Below, one piece after another: positions 16,633 through 24,182 of a stretch of DNA of 54,407 nt; positions within the stretch are counted from its first letter, which is position 1; each line of letters starts with the position of its first letter. A program made the position numbers and the translations under genes. The DNA comes from Clostridiales bacterium (GTDB taxonomy: Bacteria > Bacillota > Clostridia > Saccharofermentanales > Saccharofermentanaceae): positions 1 through 54,407 of the forward strand of contig JAFZZM010000032.1 in assembly GCA_017615755.1 (NCBI GenBank), in the 5' to 3' direction. The notes beneath the pieces were generated by a model that was given only the letters and a program-made list of their open reading frames with translations, did not search any database and was not told the DNA's origin.

Positions 16633-17586
16633 ATGTCGCGATATTACAGTAATCATCGGGATTTTGAAGGAAGAGAGGGTGGATCTGGTCCAGGAGGCGG
16701 GGACGGTGAAGAGCCGAAAGTGGAACTGCACCTGGTTGACACGGAGAAGGCCTTTCGTGCTGGGTCGGTGAGAGCATCTTCGCTACGTTCGGAGACGGCT
16801 TGGCTGAGGGCTCTAAAGAAAGAGCGGGAGACGGTTATCCGTGAAACATTCGGGAAGAATGCAGATCCAGAGGAGTACACGCTGACGGATTGCCTCAAGG
16901 AGTTCAAGGCGCGGGCGGATGAGAAGAACCTGCTTGTTCATAGTGAGCTGATGCGGTTCAAAATTGCCGGCGAGGAATGGGGCACGCTGAAGGAACATGC
17001 ACAGGCGTGTATTCGTGAGAAACGGCGTTTCCGTGAAGCCGTGGAACGATATGCAGATGAGAAACACGGGGAAGTGCTTTATGATATGCATTATTGGTAT
17101 TACCAGGTGGAAAGCTTTATCGATGCCGCGCTGATCCTGCCGAATGCAGTGCTTTTGCTGAATCTAAGGGTGCCAAACCACGATTCCGTAGTGGATGAGG
17201 ACGGGTACCTCTGCTGGCTGAATCCATACAGCGCGAAGTTGGAGAAGGAGAACATCCGCAACGAGCTTTTCAAACAAGAGTTGACTGTTCGAATGATGCT
17301 GTCTAGTGCAAAACTTGACGGATTCCGAGTACTCACGTCCTTGATCGTGGGCGGGGATGGATTCCAGTTTGTGAACCATGATACGGAAAACGTGACCAGC
17401 GGACGGCTGGCTGCATTTGAGAAGAGCCTTACGCTAGAGCATTCGGATTGCTTCACAGAGGACGAGCGGATTATCGTGTTGAAGAAACTGTGGGAGGAAA
17501 AGGATAGATCAGAAGGCAGAAGCCCGGACTACCACTCCAACCTTCTCGATGCATACAGGGCGCTGCGGGCAAAGCTCTCGGAATGA
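16633..17586 (+). CDS. Uncharacterised protein of the accessory module
   Basis: Seen: 317 residues, start fixed by CAGGAGGTGA upstream. After a Gly-rich disordered segment (GREGGSGPGGGDG, ~14-26), the protein is soluble, charged and mostly helical, with a Trp/Tyr cluster MHYWYYQVESF at ~155 and a hydrophobic stretch ALILPNAVLLLNLRVP at ~170-185 that is probably a buried strand/helix. No catalytic motif or named domain is recognised. It is 31 bases from the zinc-ribbon/PolC-like gene and shares a strong RBS style with it, so the two are likely co-transcribed. Confidence 0.55.
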   Translation: MSRYYSNHRDFEGREGGSGPGGGDGEEPKVELHLVDTEKAFRAGSVRASSLRSETAWLRALKKERETVIRETFGKNADPEEYTLTDCLKEFKARADEKNLLVHSELMRFKIAGEEWGTLKEHAQACIREKRRFREAVERYADEKHGEVLYDMHYWYYQVESFIDAALILPNAVLLLNLRVPNHDSVVDEDGYLCWLNPYSAKLEKENIRNELFKQELTVRMMLSSAKLDGFRVLTSLIVGGDGFQFVNHDTENVTSGRLAAFEKSLTLEHSDCFTEDERIIVLKKLWEEKDRSEGRSPDYHSNLLDAYRALRAKLSE

Positions 17587-17617
17587 GCGCAAATAACAGA
17601 GTAAAGGAGATATCAGT

Positions 17618-18145
17618 ATGGAATATATATGTGAACATTGTGGCAAGGGCATCGGCAAAGCTATTGGTGGCGGCTTGAGTATCGAAAGGCTAGGTGAAGA
17701 CGGTCGTTACAACTTCCGGCTATGCGCCAAGTGCGCAAAGGAACTTATTGCGTATGTGGACTCATTTGTCGATCCGTGTATGCGGAATCATAAGGTTGAA
17801 GAACCACACAGAATTGTGAACGAAGACGTTCTTCTTAAGGAAGCATCAAGACAGGATGTGCGGGATTTCCTGATCAAACACGGCATCGATGAAGAGATGG
17901 CATTTGCAATCTCGGAGAAGGTCAGGAAGGGACACTTCTCTTCAGGAAGTATTCCTCAATCCATGATGGATGCTCTTGGAAAAGCCGACGTACCCGAGTG
18001 GTTCGTTGAAGGCTGCAAGAAGGTCGTCTATCTTTCAGACAGGAAGAACTACAGCACACCGAGCCTTGTGGATGATGAAGAGTCGGAAGATAATTGCGCT
18101 GAACTTAAGCAGCTTATCAAGCTGGAGATAACGGAATGTGAATAA
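17618..18145 (+). CDS. Zinc-ribbon protein with a PolC C-terminal-like segment
   Basis: Seen: 175 residues, AAAGGAG before the ATG. Residues 1-45 form a zinc ribbon (CEHCG near 5-9, CAKC near 36-39). Residues ~72-145 (DVRDFLIKHGIDEEMAFAIS, VRKGHF, DVPEWFVEGCKKVVYL) closely recall the helical stretch near the C-terminus of Gram-positive DNA polymerase III PolC, where the family reads LAFKIMESVRKGK and NVPEWYIDSCKKIKYMF. The polymerase catalytic region is absent. Inference: a stand-alone version of this segment that may contact the replisome or DNA. It is the last gene of the module; a strong hairpin follows. The resemblance is from memory of the family, not a search. Confidence 0.6.
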   Translation: MEYICEHCGKGIGKAIGGGLSIERLGEDGRYNFRLCAKCAKELIAYVDSFVDPCMRNHKVEEPHRIVNEDVLLKEASRQDVRDFLIKHGIDEEMAFAISEKVRKGHFSSGSIPQSMMDALGKADVPEWFVEGCKKVVYLSDRKNYSTPSLVDDEESEDNCAELKQLIKLEITECE

Positions 18146-18179
18146 CCGCACGTTCGTTAGTAGCAAATGCTAGTTACTG

Positions 18180-18218
18180 GTAGCAGATCCAGACCAGGAA
18201 ATCTGGTCCGGATCTGCT
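18180..18218 (+). terminator. Strong hairpin at the end of the accessory module
   Basis: A 17-base arm beginning TAGCAGATCC (18180-18196) pairs with one ending GGATCTGCTA (18202-18218) with one mismatch and loop GAAAT. The T-run is weak (TTGAATAATCTC), so termination may need the stem alone. Confidence 0.6.
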
Positions 18219-18244
18219 ATTGAATAATCTCAGAATGTCGAGAA

Positions 18245-18437
18245 GCAATCCTGTTGAAAAGAGCACTGGTCATCCTTTGCTGCATCAATCAGTTCCGTAA
18301 TGGTACCGCCCAGAGGATATAGAGCATTTTGAATATCCTCAGTGGTTCGATGTCATATTCCTGCAGAAGATGCTGGATGATCTGTCGCTTTCCATCTGTC
18401 AACGGAACTTTTGTACATTTTCCTTTTCTCTTGACAT
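18245..18437 (-). pseudogene. Remnant of an IS256-family transposase N-terminus
   Basis: On the minus strand one frame reads KVPLTDGKRQIIQHLLQEYDI and, after a frameshift, another reads TTEDIQNALYPLGGTITELI. Together these match the start of IS256/Mutator-type transposases, where the family reads TAEDIQDALKDLLGGTIKEM. No intact frame or catalytic DDE part remains. It marks past insertion next to the accessory module. No other gene is seen in 18219-18595. Confidence 0.6.
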
Positions 18438-18595
18438 AATAAAGGCCCCCTTAAAGATTCATATTTCCCTTGAGGAGACCTAAATATTTCATATCTATTA
18501 TACAGACTTTTTTACATAGACTTACTGATCACAACAGAGCGTGATTCTTCATCATTTTGTTTGGTATTACCGCCGAAGAAAGTCTAAACAAAATC

Positions 18596-18844
18596 TCACT
18601 TGACCGTCCAAGAATGCCCGCATTCTTGGCAAATAGCGAATTTCTCGAGTTTGTTTTTTGTTTTGTTATGGCCTTTTGCTTTAGGCATGAAAAGATTTGA
18701 CACGCCCAATGTTGACACTGCAATCAAACCTCTAGCAGCGTTATATGTATTACCTGCTAACCCATTTCCTCTTCTCGAAGTCCTAGAACCGACCTCAGCC
18801 ATTTGAATTGTCACATTATCACCACTACATTTTGGACACCTCAT
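18596..18844 (-). CDS. Small zinc-ribbon protein
   Basis: Seen: 82 residues; AAGGAGG precedes the ATG. An N-terminal CPKC and a C-terminal CQECGHSW form a split four-Cys ribbon around a Gly/Ala-rich and then Lys-rich middle with a short hydrophobic stretch (ARGLIAVSTLGVSNLF). Similar small proteins occur in phage and mobile regions of Clostridia, role unknown. About 320 bases downstream of its start towards 19168 contain no supported gene. Confidence 0.6.
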   Translation of the reverse strand: MRCPKCSGDNVTIQMAEVGSRTSRRGNGLAGNTYNAARGLIAVSTLGVSNLFMPKAKGHNKTKNKLEKFAICQECGHSWTVK

Positions 18845-19086
18845 ACTACACGCCTCCTTTGCTCCACTTGTCTGGTTAATTTGCGATAGAAATTGAATTC
18901 TATATATGTTAACTAATCTATAAGCCGATTATAGCAATGATAGTCGGGGGGTTCATTGCCAAAGTGTAAATAGATATTCAAAAAGCTGAAAATTCGCTTT
19001 TGTTCTATGCATAACAGATGTATATGGCCTTTGTAGGCTCTAATCGCTCTTGTTGTATATATTTGAAGGAAGAAAAACAATACAAA

Positions 19087-19131
19087 AAAGAAGTAACCGC
19101 CTGATTTTGACACCTCAGCGGTTACTTTTTT
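19087..19131 (-). terminator. Bidirectional terminator beyond the hydrolase gene
   Basis: AAGTAACCGC (19091-19100) pairs with GCGGTTACTT (19118-19127). Both sides carry runs that become U-tracts: on minus ACTTCTTTTTT, on plus ACTTTTTT. It is about 40 bases past the stop of the minus-strand hydrolase gene. The stretch 18845-19086 holds no supported gene. Confidence 0.7.
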
Positions 19132-19168
19132 GTAATCTAAGGGGAAACAGATTTAACTGTTTCCTGAT

Positions 19169-19750
19169 TCAATTATATACGAAACCTCGTGTGATGCCCA
19201 TCACATCACGGAGGATTTCTATATTCTTATCTACGTCCGGTGTTTCCAGTGAGTGGTTGCAGTCTTCGTAAACGTGGATGTCGAGGTGATTCTCTGCTGC
19301 GGTGTTCAACAGTTTTGGGATGTCGGACCAGGGGTCAGCGGTGCCGATGAAGGCGAGTATACTTTCAGGGTCGACGCTGGGTGTGCCGGAGAAGACTGTG
19401 TCTAGGGTTTCTTGTAGTGGTGTGTACCAGATCTGGCGGGCGTCGAGATTGTGTTCTGCGATGTATCGTGCTGCGACGATGGTGCCGATGCTTTTGCCGA
19501 CGAAGAGAATGTCGGTGTAGGCAGAGAAGTCGGTGGAGGCGAGCCGGGTGCTGGCCTGGTCGTAGCACTGGATGGCGGTCTGGAGGATCAGCTCGCGGTT
19601 GCCCCGGATCTTCTTTGGAAGATTGGTGAACTCGATGTGCAGGAGTTCGTAGCCTGCGGCGGTGAGAAGCTTTCCGGCGTAGTAGAGAAGAGGGCGGTCT
19701 TTGGTGTAGCCCATGCCGGGGATGATGATAGCGAGTTTCTTAGAATCCAT
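19169..19750 (-). CDS. Alpha/beta-hydrolase family protein
   Basis: Seen: 193 residues; GGAG lies upstream of the ATG. First strand IIIPGMGYT, nucleophile elbow GKSIGT (Ser about 90) for the usual GxSxG, acid-containing segment AFIGTADPWSDIP (Asp about 141) and catalytic His in EDCNHSLE (His about 168). The length is short for the fold but the triad is complete. No signal peptide, so cytosolic. Family knowledge: these are esterases or small-molecule hydrolases. The substrate is not evident. The gene stands alone with its own terminator. Confidence 0.75.
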   Translation of the reverse strand: MDSKKLAIIIPGMGYTKDRPLLYYAGKLLTAAGYELLHIEFTNLPKKIRGNRELILQTAIQCYDQASTRLASTDFSAYTDILFVGKSIGTIVAARYIAEHNLDARQIWYTPLQETLDTVFSGTPSVDPESILAFIGTADPWSDIPKLLNTAAENHLDIHVYEDCNHSLETPDVDKNIEILRDVMGITRGFVYN

Positions 19751-19860
19751 ACGATGCTCCAGTGATTTTATAGTTTCATTTTACTACAAGGATCGACACT
19801 GAGAGCGCCGGGTTTTCGCGGCAATTGGATTAGGCGCTGGGCGAGACATTCTTCCTGCCG

Positions 19861-20724
19861 TCAGACTTCAACGCTCGGCTTGAAGTTGACTGCATTGATC
19901 AGGTTTTCGTTGTTGATGCGCAGGCTGAGTGTGCCGTGAAGGTTCATGTCGTTAAATTCGACTTGCACGATTGAGCCGTCGGGGGTCGTTGAGAGGCGGA
20001 TCTGGTTGTAGTAATCAATTGTTTGGTTGATGAAAAATCCGAACATGTCGCGCTTTTCCTTCTCATTAAGCGAGTCAAGAAAATCCGGATCAAAAATATA
20101 CGCCCAAGTGCTTTCGACGTAGACGAAATCTTCCGCGGGGACGGTGCCGCGCTTCCGGGAGATGTCCCGAATTGCGAGGAGAACTCCTGTGACATCATCG
20201 CGGCGTGGGGTGTAGATGCCGGCGATTTCGATCGGAGTTGCTTTGCTATAGCCAAAGGAGATCGACATGGAATACACGCCGAGCAGATCGGGATCTTTCG
20301 CGCTCTCATAGTATTGTATCCAGGCCAGATTGTAGGTGTCGTCTTTGATGCGGAGGCTGCATGTGACATCGAGGATCACGACGGAGTTGCCGCTGAACGT
20401 GCTGTAACTGTCGTCGATGATTTTGATTTCGGCGTTGCCAAAGTTCCTCAGAAGATATTCGATACCCTGATCCAGGTCGTCGCATGTGCTCTGTACTTTG
20501 CTCGAAAAGCACTCTCTGATTTCCTTTGCGTCCATGTTTTGGAGTCCTCGTACAACGGCGGATTCGACTTTATTGATGGCCGCTTCTTCTCTTGCTCGTT
20601 TTTCTTCGTACGAGGTGGTTTCTTTGTGGTATGGGAACGTGATAAAGGTGAGACCGCACGAAAGAACGACTGCGGCGAGTAGAACGATTCCGAAGTATAA
20701 GATAGCCGGTTTTTCCTTTTTCAT
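19861..20724 (-). CDS. Membrane-anchored protein of unknown function
   Basis: Seen: 287 residues from ATG 20724, behind AGGAGGTG. One N-terminal hydrophobic segment (ILYFGIVLLAAVVLSCGLTF, ~8-27) is followed by a charged helix (EEKRAREEAAINKVE) and then an extracellular strand-rich domain with VVILDVTCSLRIKDDTYNLA and DMNLHGTLSLRINNENL. There is a Cys in the membrane segment but no clean lipobox. No known family. It stands alone and is divergent from the toxin-antitoxin-like operon. Confidence 0.6.
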   Translation of the reverse strand: MKKEKPAILYFGIVLLAAVVLSCGLTFITFPYHKETTSYEEKRAREEAAINKVESAVVRGLQNMDAKEIRECFSSKVQSTCDDLDQGIEYLLRNFGNAEIKIIDDSYSTFSGNSVVILDVTCSLRIKDDTYNLAWIQYYESAKDPDLLGVYSMSISFGYSKATPIEIAGIYTPRRDDVTGVLLAIRDISRKRGTVPAEDFVYVESTWAYIFDPDFLDSLNEKEKRDMFGFFINQTIDYYNQIRLSTTPDGSIVQVEFNDMNLHGTLSLRINNENLINAVNFKPSVEV

Positions 20725-20777
20725 GATATCCACCTCCTACTGGTTATTAAACAGGCAAGGAGAGATTTTGTTACAGA

Positions 20778-20837
20778 TTGATTTTGTATCGCTGTAGCGA
20801 TATAATGTAATCAAGAAAATGTATCGCTGCAGCGATA
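20778..20837 (+). promoter_or_regulatory. Promoter with two palindromic operators
   Basis: TTGATT (20778-20783), a 17-base spacer and TATAAT (20801-20806) form a near-consensus promoter. TATCGCTGTAGCGATA (20787-20802, one central-pair mismatch) covers the spacer and the -10, and the perfect palindrome TATCGCTGCAGCGATA (20822-20837) covers the likely start site, 35 bp centre to centre. This is classic autorepression geometry for the HTH protein encoded second in the operon. Confidence 0.75.
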
Positions 20838-20915
20838 TAGCATGAACGGGTGCTTTTGGAGAAGCGACAAGGAAAACCGGCGTGATGCATGAAGGCGGAG
20901 AAGGTATTTTGGATT

Positions 20916-21593
20916 ATGAAAACGATCTATCATGGTTCAACGGAAATAATAAAGACACCGGTCTTCGGGAAGGGTGCTTTTACCAATGACTATGGCCGAG
21001 GATTCTACTGTACGGAGAATCTGGAGTTGGCAAAGGAATGGGCCTGCGCGGATGACGTCGATGGATATGCAAATGTATACGAGTTGAACATGAGAGGTCT
21101 TTCTGTTTTGAACTTGAATTCCGAAGATTTCAACATCCTGAATAGGCTAGCCGTTCTGACGAGATTTCGCTCATATTGGCAGAAAAACACCATATCGGAA
21201 GAGGCGAAGAACTACTTGCAAGAACATTTTTACGTGGATGTCGATCAATTCGATGTGATCGTCGGATACAGGGCGGATGATTCGTATTTTACCTTTGCTC
21301 AAGATTTTGTTTCCAATGCCATTTCTTTGAGAAAACTGTCTCAGGCTATGCGGCTGGGCAAGTTAGGAGAACAGATCGTTCTGAAGAGTGAAAAAGCATT
21401 CAGGCAGATACACTTTGTAGAGTCGGTCCCTGCGGAGGCTGAGGAGTATTTCAGTCGAAAGAAGTCTCGTGATTCCGAGGCCCGACGTCAGTACCGTTTA
21501 TCTAAGGGTGAGAAGGATTCTATAAGCGATGTTTTTATGTTGGATATCATGCGTCAAGGGATCATTTCAGGAGATGAGAGGTTGCAGATTTGA
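20916..21593 (+). CDS. DUF3990-type protein, probable ADP-ribosyltransferase-like toxin
   Basis: Seen: 225 residues from ATG 20916 (MKTIYHGS); an in-frame ATG at 20889 has no better ribosome site. The N-terminal ~110 residues match the DUF3990 pattern: YHGS, then DYGRGFYCTENLELAKEWA, then a strand YELNMRGLSVLNL, and later VIVGYRADDSYF. Family knowledge: DUF3990 resembles the ART fold (His/Tyr/Glu-type NAD binding) and often sits beside small antitoxin-like genes. The C-terminal ~60 residues (SRKKSRDSEARRQYRL) are charged. It is followed after 9 bases by an HTH gene and preceded by tandem palindromic operators. Inference: a toxin of a two-gene system; catalysis is untested. Confidence 0.7.
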   Translation: MKTIYHGSTEIIKTPVFGKGAFTNDYGRGFYCTENLELAKEWACADDVDGYANVYELNMRGLSVLNLNSEDFNILNRLAVLTRFRSYWQKNTISEEAKNYLQEHFYVDVDQFDVIVGYRADDSYFTFAQDFVSNAISLRKLSQAMRLGKLGEQIVLKSEKAFRQIHFVESVPAEAEEYFSRKKSRDSEARRQYRLSKGEKDSISDVFMLDIMRQGIISGDERLQI

Positions 21594-21602
21594 GGTGATA
21601 TG

Positions 21603-22241
21603 ATGTTGCGCGCATATGAAGAGATGTATTTGGACAGTTCGACACGGATATTGGGAAGTGCTTTTGAATATGCAGTAGAGGCACTTGGCATGGATATCGA
21701 CGAGTTCGCGGATTGTTTTGTGCAGTCGGACGTGTCAAAACAGTTTGCGTCCGGGAATCCTGCTTACATCGCGGGAATGAATGGATTTGAACTGGTCGTG
21801 AAGGTTTTGAAAAAGGAGGACGATGTGCCTCTGATGCCTGAATATTTCGAGTATCCGGACAAGTCGCCGGAATACTGGTGCGGGTATGTCGCGGCGTATT
21901 ATCAGTGGTACAGCGATGAGTCGTTCGCCAGGATTCTTCGGGCGACACGGGCGTCGGTACTACGCAAGATGTACGATCTTTATCATGAGGCGGATATTAT
22001 GCGTTCTGTGCGCACGCTTGAAAAGAATTTAAAACAGCGTTTCCCAGAGACGCGTCTAGCGGCGATGCGGAAGAATCTTTCTTTGTCACAGTCGGAACTG
22101 GCAATCCTGGCCAATGTTTCGATTCGGCAGATCCAGCTTTTCGAGCAACGCCAAAGAGATATTAACAGTGCACAATTGATTACGGTTTATAATCTTAGTA
22201 AAGCACTGGGCTGCAAGGTCGAGGATCTGGTAGAGAGGTGA
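21603..22241 (+). CDS. HTH (XRE-type) protein, probable antitoxin and autorepressor
   Basis: Seen: 212 residues; GAGGTG lies 5 bases before ATG 21603, with another ATG at 21600. Residues ~1-150 are helical and unlike known DNA binders, perhaps the toxin-neutralising part (YWCGYVAAYYQWYSDESFARI). Residues ~155-212 are an XRE-type HTH: LAAMRKNLSLSQSELAILAN, VSIRQIQLFEQRQRDIN, then SKALGCKVEDLVER. The C-terminal rather than N-terminal HTH is notable. The two palindromes upstream of the operon are its likely targets. It overlaps the toxin gene's ribosome-binding region, indicating translational coupling. Confidence 0.7.
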   Translation: MLRAYEEMYLDSSTRILGSAFEYAVEALGMDIDEFADCFVQSDVSKQFASGNPAYIAGMNGFELVVKVLKKEDDVPLMPEYFEYPDKSPEYWCGYVAAYYQWYSDESFARILRATRASVLRKMYDLYHEADIMRSVRTLEKNLKQRFPETRLAAMRKNLSLSQSELAILANVSIRQIQLFEQRQRDINSAQLITVYNLSKALGCKVEDLVER

Positions 22242-22326
22242 GCGCGTGTGGAAGAAATGGAGAACCGCGTGTGGAAGAGAACTGAGGTTGCGATGTTGAT
22301 GAAGAAAGATTTAGAGGTGAGCGGCG

Positions 22327-23109
22327 ATGGAAGTCATTAATGGTGAGTGGATCATGAGTGGTATCGACTGGGAGGCAGAGGGCTGCGTCCACAGTGCGGA
22401 AGAGCTCTTGAAGGTGGTCGACAAAGTTGGTTTCCTGCCGCTTTTTGCGAATAAAGTGCAGGGGTTTTCTGTCGAAAGTATGACAGATCCGAGCTGCTGG
22501 TGGTGCGGGCGTCCGGAGGTGGATCCTTGGGAGTGGCGTGTCGTGCTGACCCGGACCGGGAAGGTTGCGTATGGCAAGTTCTTCGGGAACAAAGCAGGTT
22601 TCGTATCGAAGAAGTGGTTTCCGGATTTTGCAAACTACCGCCGCGAGGGCTACGATTTCGATGCGCGTTTTGACGACGGCAAGGCCGAGCGGCGCGAGAA
22701 GATGATCATGGACCTGTTTATTCCTTCAAGTGGGAACTTCGAGAACCTTGGAGAAGTGAAGAAGAGTCAACTTGCGCAGTATGGCTGCGCAGAAGTGCTT
22801 TTTACGAATGATATGAGGAACAAGGCCGGATTCGGCACGAACGGGGAGCATGGGTTTGAGGCGACGTTGGCGAAGCTGCAGATGAAGGCGTACCTGGTGA
22901 CGCAGGATTTCCAGATGCGGGTCAACAAGAAGGGCGAGACCTTCGGTTGGGCAATCGCAAAAATGACCCTCCCGGAGTACCTATGGGGGTACGATTTCGT
23001 CACGAAGAAGTATAGCGACGCCCCGGAGGAGTCATTTGCACGCATCGTGAAGCAAGTTCAGAAGCACTTCGATGCACCGGAATCCGATATTCGAAAAGTG
23101 CTGAAATAA
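22327..23109 (+). CDS. AlkZ-related winged-helix-type protein
   Basis: Seen: 260 residues; GAGGTGAG is 5 bases upstream. The pattern VDKVGFLPLFANKVQGFSVE, DPSCWWCGRPEVDPWEWR and KKWFPDFANYRREGYDF fits proteins named AlkZ-related in Clostridia and other Bacillota. True AlkZ/YcaQ glycosylases unhook DNA crosslinks through a QxQ motif, which I do not see here. Inference: a nucleic-acid-binding protein of uncertain activity. It is 85 bases after the toxin-antitoxin-like pair, in which no terminator is visible, so read-through is possible. A perfect inverted repeat follows the stop. Confidence 0.55.
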   Translation: MEVINGEWIMSGIDWEAEGCVHSAEELLKVVDKVGFLPLFANKVQGFSVESMTDPSCWWCGRPEVDPWEWRVVLTRTGKVAYGKFFGNKAGFVSKKWFPDFANYRREGYDFDARFDDGKAERREKMIMDLFIPSSGNFENLGEVKKSQLAQYGCAEVLFTNDMRNKAGFGTNGEHGFEATLAKLQMKAYLVTQDFQMRVNKKGETFGWAIAKMTLPEYLWGYDFVTKKYSDAPEESFARIVKQVQKHFDAPESDIRKVLK

Positions 23110-23138
23110 AAAGGTTTGTAACAGTGTTACAAACCTTT
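23110..23138. terminator. Perfect 13-bp inverted repeat between convergent genes
   Basis: AAAGGTTTGTAAC (23110-23122) is exactly complemented by GTTACAAACCTTT (23126-23138) around loop AGT. It starts at the stop codon of the plus gene and lies 35 bases from the stop of the convergent gene. It probably terminates both; the plus-side U-tract is weak. Confidence 0.7.
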
Positions 23139-23173
23139 GGAAGCGCTTTTTGAATAGTCGTCAGAGCCGGATC

Positions 23174-23515
23174 TCAGAAATTTCTTCCGTTCCAACCCCA
23201 ATCATCGACAGGGTGGTACGTCACGTACACCGCGTTGCCGGGAATGCCCAGTTTTTCATTCAAAAGATCACAGATCTGACCGGTCATTTTGCTGTAGAGG
23301 TCGGACGGCGCCGCACCATACAGGCTGACCGAAATGTAAGCGCCTTTTTCGAGCTTGCGGCCACCGAGCCACAGGTCCTTGGCATCGTCGATGCTCACCA
23401 TCAGGTAAGCCTCACTCTTGTTCAGCGTCGTGATCAGACGGCCAAACGCGTCCTTCAGTTCTTCCTTTTCGTTCTCGCTCAGAGAAACGGATAATTTCGC
23501 ATCGATAAATGGCAT
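23174..23515 (-). CDS. MIF/phenylpyruvate tautomerase-related protein
   Basis: Seen: 113 residues beginning Met-Pro-Phe-Ile, the catalytic Pro1 of the tautomerase superfamily, with AAGGAGG upstream. The strand-helix pairs LSVSLSENEKEELKDAFGR, AYLMVSIDDAK and AYISVSLYGAAPSDLYSKM followed by YVTYHPVDDWGWNGRNF match the MIF-like length (~115) and fold, which works as a trimer. Family knowledge: MIF-type enzymes tautomerise phenylpyruvate-like substrates; the natural bacterial substrate is usually unknown. It is monocistronic. Confidence 0.85.
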   Translation of the reverse strand: MPFIDAKLSVSLSENEKEELKDAFGRLITTLNKSEAYLMVSIDDAKDLWLGGRKLEKGAYISVSLYGAAPSDLYSKMTGQICDLLNEKLGIPGNAVYVTYHPVDDWGWNGRNF

Positions 23516-23702
23516 CGTAAAACCTCCTTTGAGACCACGCGGCTGCGCGGGTTGTCTGCTCTGATTCTATCGGAAGTTGCGGCGGTTCGTCAAATGCGGC
23601 GGCCTGCGCGAGGGTGGCAGCATGGGCGACAGGCGGAGTCAGTGGATTTTGGGGCGGGTGCTTTTTCCGGTGAAGCGCCAGAAGTAAGAAACATGACAGC
23701 GC

Positions 23703-24058
23703 GACGGCACAGATGCGACTGAAGCCCCAATCATACCGTCGTCTTTTGACAGCGTGACGGTAGAGACGGGACCTAACCCCCAATCATACTGTCATCTTTC
23801 AGTTAGTTGACGGCACAGGTGAACGGAAATGGCTGATCGTGCCGCCGTGTCTCGGCTGCGCGACGGTAGAGATGGGACCTAACCCCCAATCATACTGTCA
23901 TCCTTCAGTTAGTTGACGGCACAGATGAGCGGAAAGGGTTGATCGTACCGCCATGTCTCGATTGCGAGACGGTAGAAATGGGCCCGAAGCCCCGATCATG
24001 CCGCCGTCTCCCCAAATCTTGACGGCACAGATGAGCGGAAAGGGTTGATCGTACCGCC
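23703..24058. repeat. 53-bp inverted-word array B (seven units)
   Basis: GACGG words have their CGG at 23705, 23758, 23811, 23864, 23917, 23970 and 24023, every step exactly 53. The complementary word (TACCGTC, TACTGTC, TGCCGCC and variants) starts at 23734, 23787, 23840, 23893, 23946, 23999 and 24052, also exactly 53. Units alternate between GACGGTAGAGAT and GACGGCACAGAT, suggesting a higher-order 106-bp repeat. It is related to array A through GACGGCA and ATCATRCCGTC. No reading frame is supported in 23516-24107. Confidence 0.9.
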
Positions 24059-24104
24059 ATGTCTCGTCTGCGTCAAAAGTATATCCCAGGATTACTGCCG
24101 CCGG

Positions 24105-24116
24105 CTGTGTTATACT
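24105..24116 (+). promoter_or_regulatory. Extended -10 promoter element
   Basis: CTGTGTTATACT carries a TGn-extended -10 (TGT then TATACT at 24111-24116), 67 bases before the GTG start at 24183. The same 12 bases precede the gene at 13120. Confidence 0.5.
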
Positions 24117-24182
24117 TGTTCTGTAAAGCTCGCGGCGGCGTGGTTGCGACCGCCGGCGGCTCAACGACTGGGGGTAGTTTTC

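Noticed and set aside
18913..19113. 66-residue minus-strand frame near 19 kb
   Set aside because: Its start overlaps the bidirectional terminator, it has no ribosome site and its composition is low complexity.
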